Assembly: GCA_013398955.1 (NCBI GenBank)
Contig: VWPU01011884.1
Coordinates: forward strand, 124,001-188,000
Length of the DNA stretch: 64,000 nucleotides
From: Callaeas wilsoni
Lineage: Eukaryota; Chordata; Aves; Passeriformes; Callaeidae
Reading direction: 5' to 3'
Position 1 is the stretch's first letter; each line of letters opens with the position of its first letter. The position numbers and the translations under genes were made by a program. Shown here in pieces: positions 49,901-62,013 of the stretch. A model generated the notes under the pieces. It saw only the letters and a list, made by a program, of their open reading frames with translations. It did not search any database and was not told where the DNA came from.

Positions 49901-50865
49901 CAAACATTTTATTTCCACTTGTGCAGTAATTTTCTATTCTTTTAATGATTGTATTTTATGATATTTCGTTTGTATGCAATGATTCCCATCTTATGAACCA
50001 AGCAGTAGCTACGCAAGTTGCATAACATCAATTATATTTAAAAATCATATGAAATCTTCATACTTAGAAATGTCTTTGCAACTACTTGTTCCAAAGGGAA
50101 AAATGATCCTGTTACAGACTAGCTACATAGCAGCTTGAAAAAGTCTGCAATAAAAATCAGTCAAAGGCCGTCCAGATTCAGATGCCACTGCTGGAAAATC
50201 AAAATCTATAAACTGGCATCTGGGTTCTTCATCTGCCAAGCTTGTCCCCTGAGTAGCTAAATTGTCTGGCTCCTGTGCATGAACTGACAGGAAAAACAAA
50301 CCAGAGCGGCCTATGTTTGACATCACCAGTAACACAGTAATGTCAGATCCATCTTCAGTGGAGTATGAAGACTTCTCAACTCTCGCTGATCATCTGCAAG
50401 ACTGAAAAAAATTCTGAACTCAACATATGTCTGATTTTTGGCCTCCCATGTTCTAAAATTGTTCTTGTAATGAAACAGTTGAGCCTTCATAAGGATTTCA
50501 GTAACCTTTCCTTTTTTCTTTTTTTTTAGGAGTTTCTGTTGTTGCATTTTGTGTGCCAAAGGCAATGGAAAAATACATTTTTCTTTATAAAACTCTATGC
50601 TTCCGCAGAACTGAAATTTGGATGTTTGAAATCTCTACATTTGAAATTTATCAGTGTCAAAAAAATCCCAGCCTTCTCAAATATGAAGGTAGAAAAAATT
50701 TCTGAGACCTACTGTTCAAGAAGGTTTAGATGAGACAAGAAAAAAACACGTGTAATTTCTTTGCAATGGGGATTGAATTTCTTGTTGTATCACAAATGAG
50801 TAGTGACACGCTTCCAGAACTTTGGCCAAAAGTTCCCCATGCCATACACAGTCATGGAGCTGGAC

Positions 50866-50879
50866 TTTCCCATGGGAAA
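50866..50879. promoter_or_regulatory. EBF/COE-like palindromic site, copy 2
   Basis: A second exact copy of the 14-bp palindrome at 16056-16069. The match extends one further base (C) on the right. Flanking sequences differ, so the two are not parts of one dispersed repeat as far as I can see. Confidence 0.35.
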
Positions 50880-52506
50880 CAGCTGTATTAGAAGCCATTT
50901 TGCAAAAGCAGGACATTATTTTTTCATACAGGTAGTTTTCATAGCCTTTCTCATACAAATTAAAATTTTGAGAGGGAAAAAAATTGCCTTTTAATCATTA
51001 ACATCACAGCGGGAAGGAGAAAGCTTCCTTCTAACATGGTGAAAACAGCAGTGTCAGCAGGTACAGTCTTCAGGTCTTATAGCTGGCCAGGATTTGTTTG
51101 TGTCTTCTCAGGAAGACTTTTTCAGATCATCAATTCTCTGGCTGCAAAGAACCATCTAATAATTTCAGCCCATACCTTTTCATGAGTATTATCTTTGATC
51201 CCTTTTATTATTTCTTCAGTCAGTCCTTCCCTGCCTAAATTTGTTCTAGTTGATAGTAGCCCTCTGAGCTACTTCCTCGTGTGTTCATCCTTTCTCTTCC
51301 TAGGACAATGGTTCCAGGTTTCTTGGTTTCCTGCTACAATATAGGTGTGATTCTCCTCATTGTTGTGCATTCTGAGTTCTGGCTTGAATTCAGCTCTCCT
51401 GAATGTGCATGGCATGAATGGATAACAACATTTCAGATGAATTCTCCATAGTGCTGTGTACAAAGACATTAATACCTACCCATCCCAGAATACATTTACA
51501 TTTTTTTTCTTTTATTTCCCCCTACAGTATATCAGGTTCACGTAGTGATGGGTAAACAAGCACAGGTCTTCTTCCTCATTTGCTTAAAGCTTGATAGGTC
51601 CTTTTTCTGTAGCACATATTCCTGTTAGGCCCTAAGGGTGAGGTTCATGTCCTATGAACATTTGAATTTCATCCTTTTCCCTTTACTCTTCAATCTTCTG
51701 CATTTGCTAGGCAGAGGAACGAATCACTGCAAATGTCCTGCTTACAGACAGATCATCCTCTGTGTAGACCATGTTTTCTTAATTTGTATCACCGGCTGTT
51801 TCAGGAAAAAAACATTGTTTTTTATCAAAATCTTTTATAGAGCATCCAAGCAGCTCAATCAGAAGGCTAGCCTTAGGTTTGTCACCATTTGATCCAATAA
51901 TTTCCCTGTCAGTAAAATTTTCTGCTGTCTGCATTACGGCTTTTATCCTGTTTTTTACTATCTCCTAGCTTCTCTAGATACGTAATAATTTCTGATATAA
52001 CAGCAAATTCTATATTTAACTAAGTTCTTATTTAAATGATATTATGAAGACCTGGGATAAAGGGAAGTGGTTTAAAGTTATTTTGTTGACTGATGAAAAT
52101 TCTGTTTCTTTACAAGAGGAAAATGAGTATAATAACAGATATAAGTGATTTAATTTGCTTGTCACACACTTTTCTCTAATTAGACACTTAAGGTCTGTGT
52201 TCTGGTGTCTGATCAAGCACTGTTTTATTGCATTGATCTTTGCTGCAATTATTTTGTGAGGCTGCACACAATAAAGGTTCTCTTCAGCATCCCATGATTT
52301 TCAAGAGAAAGTGGCAGTATGAGTGTCTGTTATGTGTCAAGAGCCCTTCAGAAGATTTAAAATGGAGGCAACTTAAAAGTGAGGGTTACATGCTTTTCCT
52401 CTCTTGAAGAAAAAATGGTGACATTTAGGTATCTGGAAATAAGTAAATGAGGTAAGTAAATTAAATTTAAGGGAATTTCAGTAAGTTTCATTGAATCAAA
52501 ATTCTT

Positions 52507-52527
52507 TTTTTCCCCTTGGGGGAAAAA
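52507..52527. other. 9-bp hairpin with 3-base loop
   Basis: TTTTTCCCC (52507-52515), loop TTG, GGGGAAAAA (52519-52527). The arms are homopyrimidine and homopurine, and the surrounding T and A/G runs extend the imperfect pairing. Confidence 0.55.
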
Positions 52528-54800
52528 GAAAAGCCAGTTAAAGAAAGTAGTATAATTGCTTACATTTGAAAAGAGTTTTTCAGTGCCACTTATGACAGGT
52601 TTTACAGTACAGGCTTTGGTAAAAAGCCTGACTAGAATATGCTCTCGTTTTTTCAAGGTCATTTTTTAAAATTTTAACAAAATTATGTGATAGTGAAAGA
52701 AAAAATACATATAAAATGTATCTGAGAATTATCATTGATGTGATTCCAGTACTTCAGCACATTATGTTAATTTCATACTGGATATTTAATAGCATTTGTG
52801 CAACCACCCTATAGCGAACTGTGCAAGTTTCCCTAAAACAGTACATTAAACCAATCTTAAAATATGATTCTTTAAAGTGAGCTGCGATGAAGGAGAAGTG
52901 ATGCAGATGGAGTTATATCATGGCAAGATGTGTTTCAGCATGTCCAGTAGTAAAGGGATATGTAAATTCTTATCATTAGCTGTGAACTTTTTGAATCAAG
53001 GACCTGTTCTCAATGTTCTATGAAGATCCAGGTACATTTATGGAACCATATAAAAGTACCAGGATAAAATGGGTTAGGTTGTGGGTTTTTTCCCTTCACT
53101 TTTTATCTTGAATTTATTACCTTAAACTACTTTCTTGCTAAAGCATTCAAATTACTTTCCTCACTTATCAGAAAATAAAAAGGGTAAATTAACTTACTGA
53201 AATTGCAGGGGGGAATTGTCTGTGGGATTGCAGACACAACTGGTTTTCCCTTTAAGATTTAATTTTCCTTCAGCTTACCTTATTTAAGAGTTCCAGTATT
53301 AGCATTTATATACTAAGGTATTAAGGGCTCTACTAATCTACCTTGTGAAATACCTAATTTGTTTAGCTTCAGTGCACAGAAGCACAAGAGAGTTAACGCA
53401 GGGCTCTCATATAAGTTTTACAACTTGTGACAACACAAAGCACCTCTCAGATGTTAATACACTGTGGGGCTTTAAACTTCATGCATTTTGCATGTATGAC
53501 CTGAAAACAAAATTCTGCTTCTTATAGGTTTAAATACTCCATTTTTTTCAAATTTGTAATTTAAAAATAACTAGAATTTTGTTTCAAATATTGATGAAAA
53601 ACTCTTGCCCAAATGTCCTTAGAAATCATTTGTTTTACCTGTAAAATATAAGCTACTTGCTAATGTTAATGTTAACTTATTAATTTATTTCATTGAAAAG
53701 TTAAGATGCCAGGATTTTCACAATTTATACAGACAAAGCTTCCTCATAATTTTAAGTTAAATGCTTTTGTTCTAGAGTTTTGGGGTTTATCAAATTATTT
53801 TTTTCTTAAATTGTGAAAATAACGAATAAAATTAGGAGTCTAAATGAGCAAATTAATATCTGCCTCAGATAACTGATTTTAAGTGTCTAGTTTAAAAAAA
53901 TACAGGTTAAAAATTTTAAAGGCCCTTTTAATCCAAACTATTAAAAGTACAAAGGTAAAAAGAATCATGAGGTTCAATTTTCCGATAGTTCAGGATGTGA
54001 TTTAGTTAAAGACATAAAAGCATGCAATTAATCAATGCACTAGCTTATTTTATATAAGTAACGATTGAGCCATGAAATATTTCTCTGGACTTACTCCAGG
54101 AAACTTCTCAGCTATATATAAAAAATGTGCAACAGTTGCACCACCCATTTTCCCTATGGTTTGTATCTCCAAAGAAGGTAGAAAAATTTATTGTCTTATA
54201 TCTGAAAGTTGCCAAGCATACCTTCCTTTGGGAATCATCTTCATTACTGTAATTCTTAGAAGCTCAAGTCATGGGCCAATACTCCCTGGTGCTAGTCACT
54301 GTACAAACAAATTATGTATAGCTGTGTTTTTTCTATAATGCCAGCCAAGACCAAATTAATGAAAATAAACAACTGTAGCTGTATCTGCTGCAAACTAAAA
54401 GCCAGTCGGTAGTCTTCTGCAGGAATTACACCATGAAATTAGTGAAATTATGCATTGAATTGAGTAGTGAAGAAGATCTAATTTCTAGACAACAGAGCGC
54501 AGTGGCAATTTTACATGTTAACGCTGATATATGCTACCTTGAATTTTATGGTTTCTATAAATGCTGCTTTTTAAGGTGTTTTTGAGCAACTGTGACTTTC
54601 GGGGTAGCTTGATAGATGAATGCACGCTAATTTTCTGTGAATGTCCTGGCAGCATTAGAGAGGAACCACTTAAGTCTCTGAAGCCACTATCCTGCCCTGC
54701 TCCCTGGTGGAGGGAGTAGAGAAGGTGTCCCCAAGAAGTCAAATTTAGCTGGTCAGATTATGCATAGTGGTTTATGGCTCATACATTTGTGATGAAGCAG

Positions 54801-54823
54801 AAGATGACATCTGACGTCATCTT
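54801..54823. promoter_or_regulatory. Consensus CRE inside an inverted repeat
   Basis: TGACGTCA, the full palindromic cAMP response element, is at 54812-54819. It is nested in a larger perfect inverted repeat: AAGATGAC (54801-54808), 7 bases, GTCATCTT (54816-54823). A half-site TGAC at 54805-54808 adds a second CREB/ATF contact. Retention of the CpG in AT-rich DNA is mildly suggestive of constraint. Confidence 0.35.
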
Positions 54824-57605
54824 TAAAATGCAGGTTAAGTTCATTTGAAAGAAAGCTATAAAGCATAACTTAAGAAAGGCTCAGTGTTCTCCCAGAGTTT
54901 ATAGTCATGAAAAGAAATCAGAACAAAAGCATAAAAAGATTGAATTATAGCAGGTAATTAATACAAAATGCTTACTGTGCTAGTCTTGTCTGACACTCCT
55001 ACTCAGTCAGAATGATAGCTTATTTAATAAGCAGTCTTATTGAAATGGATTGGTTAGCCATTGAGTGAGGGCTATTCTACAGGAGGGAGCAGAATCCAGT
55101 AGGTGATGAGTAAAACATAATGCTTAATCCTTATAGTTTGCGAACAATTGAGCCTTTGGCTACATCCAAAGACACTCAAATATATTTTGGAAGAAATATA
55201 TATTTTCTACCAGCTTGCTGGTCTTTTTCCCCTTCCTGCTAACACAATTGGTTTACATAGTGGGCAGAGGTCTTTCACTCAGACATGCAATGACTACTTA
55301 GTTCCCTTTCTCCTTTTTCCATTGGGCAGATGTGAGAAGCTACCAAGCCACAGGTAGATCTAGCATTGGCTTTGAATGTTTTGTAAGTATGAAATGCATG
55401 AAGCTGTCATCCCCAAGCAGGCATCTAGGTAAGTCCACGAGCGGTACTTTCAGGTACAGATACACGTTGAGAAACAAAGGCCCTACCCAACGGTTTCCTG
55501 CAGATAAATTCTTCAGGGCATAAAGATGTCTAATAGCTTCTTGTAGATAGATAAGAGCAAACACATTTATTGTGAGCTAAGTGCTTGCCCTCTTATCTAA
55601 CGTTATCTCTGAGATGCTTGTGCAGCTTTAATTGTTTGTCTTCTCACGACTGATGTATTTTTTAGTGCAAAAGTGTGCCTCCCATAATGTTAATTGGGAA
55701 AATAAAGAAACTATGATGAATTGCATGCACAAACTCCATCATGTCTTCTGAAAACTACGTCAGAATCAACAATGTCGTATTTCATAGCAGCAGAAAGAAA
55801 ACAGCTTTTCAAGTCATTAGTAAAATAAATGTCATCATTTTCCCTCTAGGAAATAGCTGTACCATCATGGCAAAGAAAAGAGCAGTTTTGATGGCCAAAG
55901 AATACTTAAGATTTGCATTGAAAAATAGGTATGATTTCCAAAGGAAGAGTAAGAGTATTTAATGCAGAGGACTAGAGTTTTGTATAATAGAAGCTCCTTT
56001 TAGGTAAATTTTATGAAAAAAAGAACTGTGAAAAGTTATAACAATAACATGTACCCTTCAATACATTCTGTTCAGTGAATGTGTAAGTGCCTTTGAATCA
56101 TTTATGCATACATGCAGGAAACTGATCAATTTTGAACAAATTTAATTGAAATCACCCCTGGAGTGAGTCTGAAGGAAGGATTAAATTTAATGGTCTCACA
56201 GAGTGTAGTACTGTAGCGCTCCACTGCCAACTCTGAAGTCTATATTTTTTCCCAATAAAAGATTCTACACCTCAATCAGATGCACATGAATGTGAGTTTA
56301 ATCACATCTCAGAATGAAAATCACTTTGCTTTTGCAGTAATGAGATTGAAGAAAGATGTTGAGACAGACAAATCACAAATTTTGGTTTCACTGTAATGGT
56401 GTCATACTAAAACACAGGAATTTTTTCCCACATTATTTTAAGTGAGTTGTTGCCTTGGATCTCAAGCAATATGTCAAGGCACTATTTAAAAATGTGAATG
56501 GGGATGAACAATATAGCCAAATTTTGGCATGCTATTGAACCTGCAATCCCTGTCAGTGGAACGTCCTGGTTGTATCTGGATGCAGATACATCTTCAAACG
56601 TTCATCATCATCATCATTGTAGTATTCATGATTTAAAGATGCATGGTCTTATCCTATAGCACTCATTGTACAGCCCTCTTTTATTTCTGGCAGCAGCTTT
56701 TGGCTTGTAGCAGAGTGTTCTAGTAGAGTATTATATCCCTACTTCTATTGGAGCACATCAGAATCCAACGTTGTTACAAAGGATATGTATTCTTTTATTT
56801 TATTATTATCCTGCTCAAGTATTTCTAACTCTGTTTTGCTTCTGAACTGGTTCCTGTGTGATGGCCCTTTAAAGTATATTTCTCATAGCTAACAGCTAAC
56901 TGGATTCCAGTCTCTGGTGTCCAGTATCAAACCCTGTAATCCAGTTCACAAAAGCGCTATGGAAGCATAGAGGAAGCTGATGTCTGTGAGAAATGTACTT
57001 TGACCATTTAGATAGTCTGTGCTCTGAGCTTTGGATTTTTATGCAACAGCTAACCACTCTGCTAAATTAGATTGCAGTTGTGGGGAGCATCCAAAAGAGC
57101 AATTTTTGCTCTCTAATGTAACTATACCTCAACTTCTCTTGTGTGAAATCCAAATAGCAGTCCCAGTTCTTTGCAAAAGTATTGTGAAGATAAATTAATT
57201 AATCTATGCCAAATTAAGATAAATTAATTTATGTGGTGAGGAATGCCATGGAAAATGCTCATGAGGAAAGTAATAATTCTATATTCAAGGAGGGCTTGAG
57301 TTAAAGCTGTGTGAAGAATTGATTTTTCACTTCATTGGCTGACCTGAAAAATTGTGGAAAAAATCAATTTTGGACTAACCTGAAATGATTTTCTCTCATT
57401 TTTCTCACGGGAACATAAAGATAGGAAGTAATATATAAGTTTTATCTCAAACAAAACATATAATTTGTCTGGAAGTAAAAAATTTCATTGTAATCTTAAC
57501 CATCCATATATTTTTACCAAATTGCAGGTAGATGTTTGAGGGAAACCATCCCTTTCAGCCTAATTATTGAGAATTTATTTTGAAAATAGGCTAGCAAGTG
57601 TTGAG

Positions 57606-57632
57606 TTTGTTTGCTTGTTTGTTTGTTTGTTT
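57606..57632. repeat. TTTG-type microsatellite
   Basis: Imperfect run of TTTG/TTGC units ending in three clean TTTG copies. Confidence 0.85.
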
Positions 57633-60469
57633 AAGCTTCTATCCCTCCTTCATCGGTGAAAAGCAGTTGTGGGCGAAAAAAACTATGGATAAAATGGAGT
57701 CTGCTTAATAGCTGTGATGAACCAGGTATGGTGGGCATGCAGACGGCTCTATTGGCTTAAGCACAAAAATCACCTTTTTCTAGACACAACATGACCATAC
57801 TTCACCATCTTCTGCTTTATTCTTCACAATTTTGAACATTCTTGCTTCACCTTTTCATAGTCTATTTCAGTGCCTAAGTGGTTTTTAAGTAGTTGCCCGT
57901 TCTCCTTCCCAGCCACATCTGATCAGTGCAGCTGTCTCTTCAGTGTAAACAGTTCAGTGTCCATTAGATAGGTGCCAACACTGTGATAAGTTCCCAGTGC
58001 CATGACAGTAAATTTGCTTTATACATTGTAAAATAACACCTACTTAGTTGATGGCATGCAGCAATTGCACTGTGCAACCATGTGAGCAGTCTTGTATACC
58101 AACCTGTGAGGTTGTTGGTCAACCAGTAGCTCTGTCAGGGAGAATTTGGTGTGCCACCCATTTCTAGATGATGCATCTAAATGTCCTCTATATCCCACCC
58201 TATCAGCAGTATGGACAAGCAAAAGAGCTTGGGCCATCATCAGTCTGGAAAAGTTCAACCTGAGGCTGACGTTACACTCTCTTACTGGTAAAATACTGTC
58301 GTTTCAATTAAAGACTGCAAACATGATGAGAAGTATGCTTTAAACAACAAGTGAGTAAAACAAAACATTCGATAACTGCTGTTAAATAGGCACTAATTTA
58401 AAATGTTGCCAATGAATATGTAAGATATACTACCAAAATACATACTAGGGAGAAGTAATGAAGCAGCACAGGTAACAGGGTTCAAGAATTCAGAAAAAAA
58501 ATCTCTGCGTTCTACTGTGGTTTTTTCTATGGCTGGTTATTAGAACTTTTTGGAACTTTGCTAGCTGCTTTTCAAATTATGTACCTGAATCACAAACTTT
58601 GTTTCTCTGCTTTTTGATACAAGAGAATTTTTGTTCTAATAATTGGAAAAATAGTGGCCTTAGTATGAAGTTCTTCACTGAGGGGAAGGGAACATATTTT
58701 AAGGTCTTTTTTAATAATCTTATTGCATTGGTACTAGTGTTTACACATATCATGCATAAAATGTATAAAAATAAGCTTGTCATACAGTTGCATGTATGAG
58801 TGTTCACTTTTTGTCAGTACTCTCCCCATTCATAGCAGTGTTTTGCAACAGACAAATTAGTAGCTTGTTTGGATTTTATCCTTTAGCATTACTTGTAAAG
58901 AAGATGGCAGATTTAAATAATTCTTCCATCTATGCACTTTTCCTTGAGAACTCCTCTTGGTAGTGTTCTTTGTCCCATTGATCAGTTAGAACTGTGGCAT
59001 TTATAAATGGTGATTGGGTTTAACTCATCAACTAAAGACAAACAGCTGTGAAAAACACTGTTGAACACCTCCATCTTGGCATTCTTGGTACACAAGGATC
59101 CTTGAAACAAGAAACCATATTCATTTTGAGTGGTAGAATCTGTACAGATCTGTATAATCTTTCAGTCTACCAAATTAGCACACCTGTTGTCCTCATAATG
59201 AGGGCTACACAACCTCCTCTCAGCCCCAGTGGCAGAGACAGACTCCTAGTTAGCACCAGTGTGTTGTGTGATCTGTGTGGTCTTCACAAATTGAAGACAC
59301 ACAGTTTAACTGCAAGTCCTAGCTGTTATTTTCATTGCAAGTGCTTGTCCACAGACAGCTCACTTGAGGTGAAATTAATTTCACAATTCTAAATATTTAC
59401 ATTTCAAACTGAATGCGGGCTGCATGTTATAGTCTGAATTTGATTCATGCTATTCCCCTACAGTTCTAAGATATGCAAGAGAACAGATGATTCTCTGTGT
59501 AATGACATGGAAGAATTAATGGGAAAATATTTTTCCACTGGTCTGGAATCCAGAGAAGAATTCCAAGGGTTATGCTTATATCAATATTGAGTTGACTTTA
59601 CTGTCCTTCAGGCCTGTTGAACTGAAGAGGCAAAGAACTACCTCAACTGACCTCTGACTTACTTTAGGATAATAAGAAAACATCACAAAATTTTTCAGTC
59701 ACATGCATTAACATTCAGTAAGATGGAGTTCAGAGATTTTCCTATATCCATGTCTTCTTCTTTTTCCCCCAGAAGATGAACTGGAGAAATCTCAGAATGA
59801 GGAGCTGCTGAGAAAGGTTTTAGAGCAAACTGTTTATATGAGTAATAATATATTACTAGGATAAGTGGAATTAATCAAAGAGTTCGAAAGGAACTTACAT
59901 TTTAAACATAAAAGTTTAAACTATCTATAAATGAAAGTATAAACTATCTATATATGAACTATCATGATATATGAACTATCACTTTCTTAGACAGAACAGA
60001 ATATTACAAGAAAAGAAGGTGTCAAGGTTGAGGCCAGTCCTTAAAAATAACTCCAAAAGATAATTCAGGGATCTTTTGATCAGTCTCCAGAAAGAAAAAT
60101 ATGGACTGATTTTCATAGAGGCAAATCGGTAAGCAGAAAAATGTCCCTAACCATGCATTAGAAGATGCTGGATGAGGGAACATGGACAAATATCTCTGTT
60201 GCCTGGTTTATCATTTCAGAGACAGGATGTAGGGCTGAATAAGTAAAGGTCTGTATCTCTATTGGGAGGTCATTCCTCTGTATCTCTGCTATCAGAACTG
60301 ATTAGTCTCTATAAAAGTTTAAAATAAGTAAATTAAAAGGTAAATACATTTCTAGACTAACCTGTGACTTGTTCTGGGGATTCCCTCCAAATCGGTCAGG
60401 AATGCTAGTGTAGATGAATAATCATCAATGTGATGTTTGATGAAGAAGAGGTGTGAACATATAAATGGG

Positions 60470-61008
60470 CGTGCTGGTTTTGTGCTCGAAACTGTGTTGA
60501 TAACTCAGGGATGTTTTTGTTGCTGTTGAGCCGTGCTGACCCAGAATAAAGGCCTTTTCTTCTTCTTGCTCACCTGGCCAGGGAGGAGGCTGGGGGTGCA
60601 CAGGAAGGTGGGAGGGGACACAGCAGGGACAGCTGACCCCAGCTGACCCAAGGGATAGTCCATACCACATGGCATCACGTGCACCCTATAGATCTGGGAG
60701 AAGAAGAAGGCAGGGGGGAACATTCAGGATGATGGTGTTTGTCTTCTCAAGCCTTGGAGCTATGGTGTGCTGGAGTCCTGCTCTCTGTGAGATGGCTGAA
60801 CACCTGCCTGCCCATGAGAAGTGGTGAATGAATGCCTTGTCTTGCTTTGCTTGTGTGCACGGCTTTTGCTTTCCCTATTATATTGTCTTTATCTCAACAC
60901 ACAAGTTTTCTAACTTTTACCCTTCTGATTCTCTTCCCCATGCCACCAGGAAGAAATGAGAGTGTAACTATGTAGGGTTTAGCTGCCAGCTGGAATTAAA
61001 TCAAAGCA
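60470..61008 (+). mobile_element. ERVL-type avian solo LTR
   Basis: Sequence blocks match, in order, the LTR of a common bird ERVL family as I recall it: GTGCTGGTTTTG, AACTGTGTTGATAACTCAGG, GAGGAGGCTGGGGGTGCACA, GGGGACACAGCAGGGACAGC, AGATGGCTGAACACCTGCC, GTGAATGAATGCCTTG, TTTATCTCAACACACAAG, and a diverged terminus ATTAAATCAAAGCA. A 5-bp duplication flanks it (ATGGG at 60465-60469, ATGGA at 61009-61013; 4 of 5 identical), and no internal viral sequence remains, so it is a solo LTR. Near the left end several tens of bases expected between GTGCTGGTTTT and TGTGCTCGAAAC are missing. Promoter (CCCTATAGA) and poly(A) (CTATTATATTGTC) regions are degraded. Old copy with no coding content. Confidence 0.85.
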
Positions 61009-61929
61009 ATGGACTAGGGGAAATTGTTCTCTGCTGATAGTGCAAAACCTGTGAAAAATCCGGAGAAACCTCCCACAAATCATGTGACTACAAAGGAGAA
61101 AATAAGTGTCCTAAAATTTAGAATTGTGAATCTATCCAGCTGGTGCAGAGAAGGCGTTGTGATTACAAGGAAGAACACAAAGAATTTGAAACAGATGAAA
61201 ATATTTTAATGCTGAAACTGTTACAAAGCATCCCAAACTTTGCAGACCAATGCAACTATTTAATTTCAAAGCCTGCAAATAAATTTTCAGTGTTTCAGGT
61301 TTACCACTAGGTCTACTCTCAAGCCACTAAATTCATAAACCAGACATACTGTATTCAAAACTAGCTAGTTGGGATTTTATGGCTTGCTGAATAGATTCAG
61401 AAAACCATCCTGTATAAAGATCCTTTATCCCTAAAGTCATTTAACTTTTATGCAATGCTTTTCTACAAGGTCAATCCAGTATGTGAGTTCCTACAGAGAA
61501 CACTAATTGTCTATGAGCTAGCATTTACACAAATAATTATAATAAAAAAATTAGGTGGTGGTTTACTGAAGGTAAGTGGGATAAGTTGAAAGAACTTCGG
61601 AATTGCCTTTAATTGGTTTCAGGAATAACCATCTTAGCAGACTCACTTCTCTTTATTTGACTCACTGACTAAGAGTCGGAAAAACTGACTTGCACTGGCA
61701 GGCTGACTTTGACTGCCAATATAAATCGTTTTGGCCTTGTTTTAGACTACCTTAGACTTTCTTTCCCTTGGTAACACTTTCAGATTACAAATACTAATGA
61801 GACTGAGGAACAGATTTAGCACTTATCCTGGCACATTTCTTATTAAACTGTTTAGAAAACAGGTTATATTTCTTAGCTCTTTGAGTAAACATTCTATTGA
61901 TTCCTACATGTTTTAAAGAATGCAGTCAT
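61009..61929. other. Unique noncoding stretch
   Basis: No feature was recognised between the solo LTR and the last CR1 fragment. The 61-codon plus-strand frame at 61024-61209 is unremarkable. Confidence 0.6.
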
Positions 61930-62013
61930 AATCATAGAATCAATGTTTTGGGTTGGGAGGGACTTTAAAGATCATCTAGTTCCCACCCTCCTGCCATGGG
62001 CAGGGACGCCTTA
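61930..62013 (-). mobile_element. Short CR1 LINE 3' end
   Basis: Reverse-complement CR1 3' terminus: AATCATAGAATCAATGTTTT, GGGTTGGGAGGGACTTTAAA, GATCATCTAGTTCCCACCC and CTGCCATGGGCAGGGACGCC. It is cut off after about 84 bases by 5' truncation. It is the least diverged of the four CR1 pieces by eye. Confidence 0.96.

Larger units (their letters stand above)
44719..60469. other. Unique AT-rich noncoding stretch
   Basis: Nearly 16 kb with no recognisable gene or transposon. Local motifs listed separately: a 14-bp ATATACGCGTATAT palindrome (44869-44882), a CTCF-like site (45229-45242), a candidate conserved element (46840-46980), a second EBF-like palindrome (50866-50879), a 9-bp hairpin (52507-52527), a CRE palindrome (54801-54823), an AT-rich block (57180-57240) and a TTTG tract (57606-57632). 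The plus-strand frame at 59048-59392 (114 codons) has no recognisable domain. A purine-rich stretch lies near 47003-47050. Confidence 0.5.

Noticed and set aside
52357..52662. 101-codon minus-strand frame
   Set aside because: Low-complexity lysine- and phenylalanine-rich stretches from A/T runs; no recognisable protein.
59048..59392. 114-codon plus-strand frame
   Set aside because: No recognisable domain, ordinary noncoding composition and no splice or promoter context; within chance for 64 kb.
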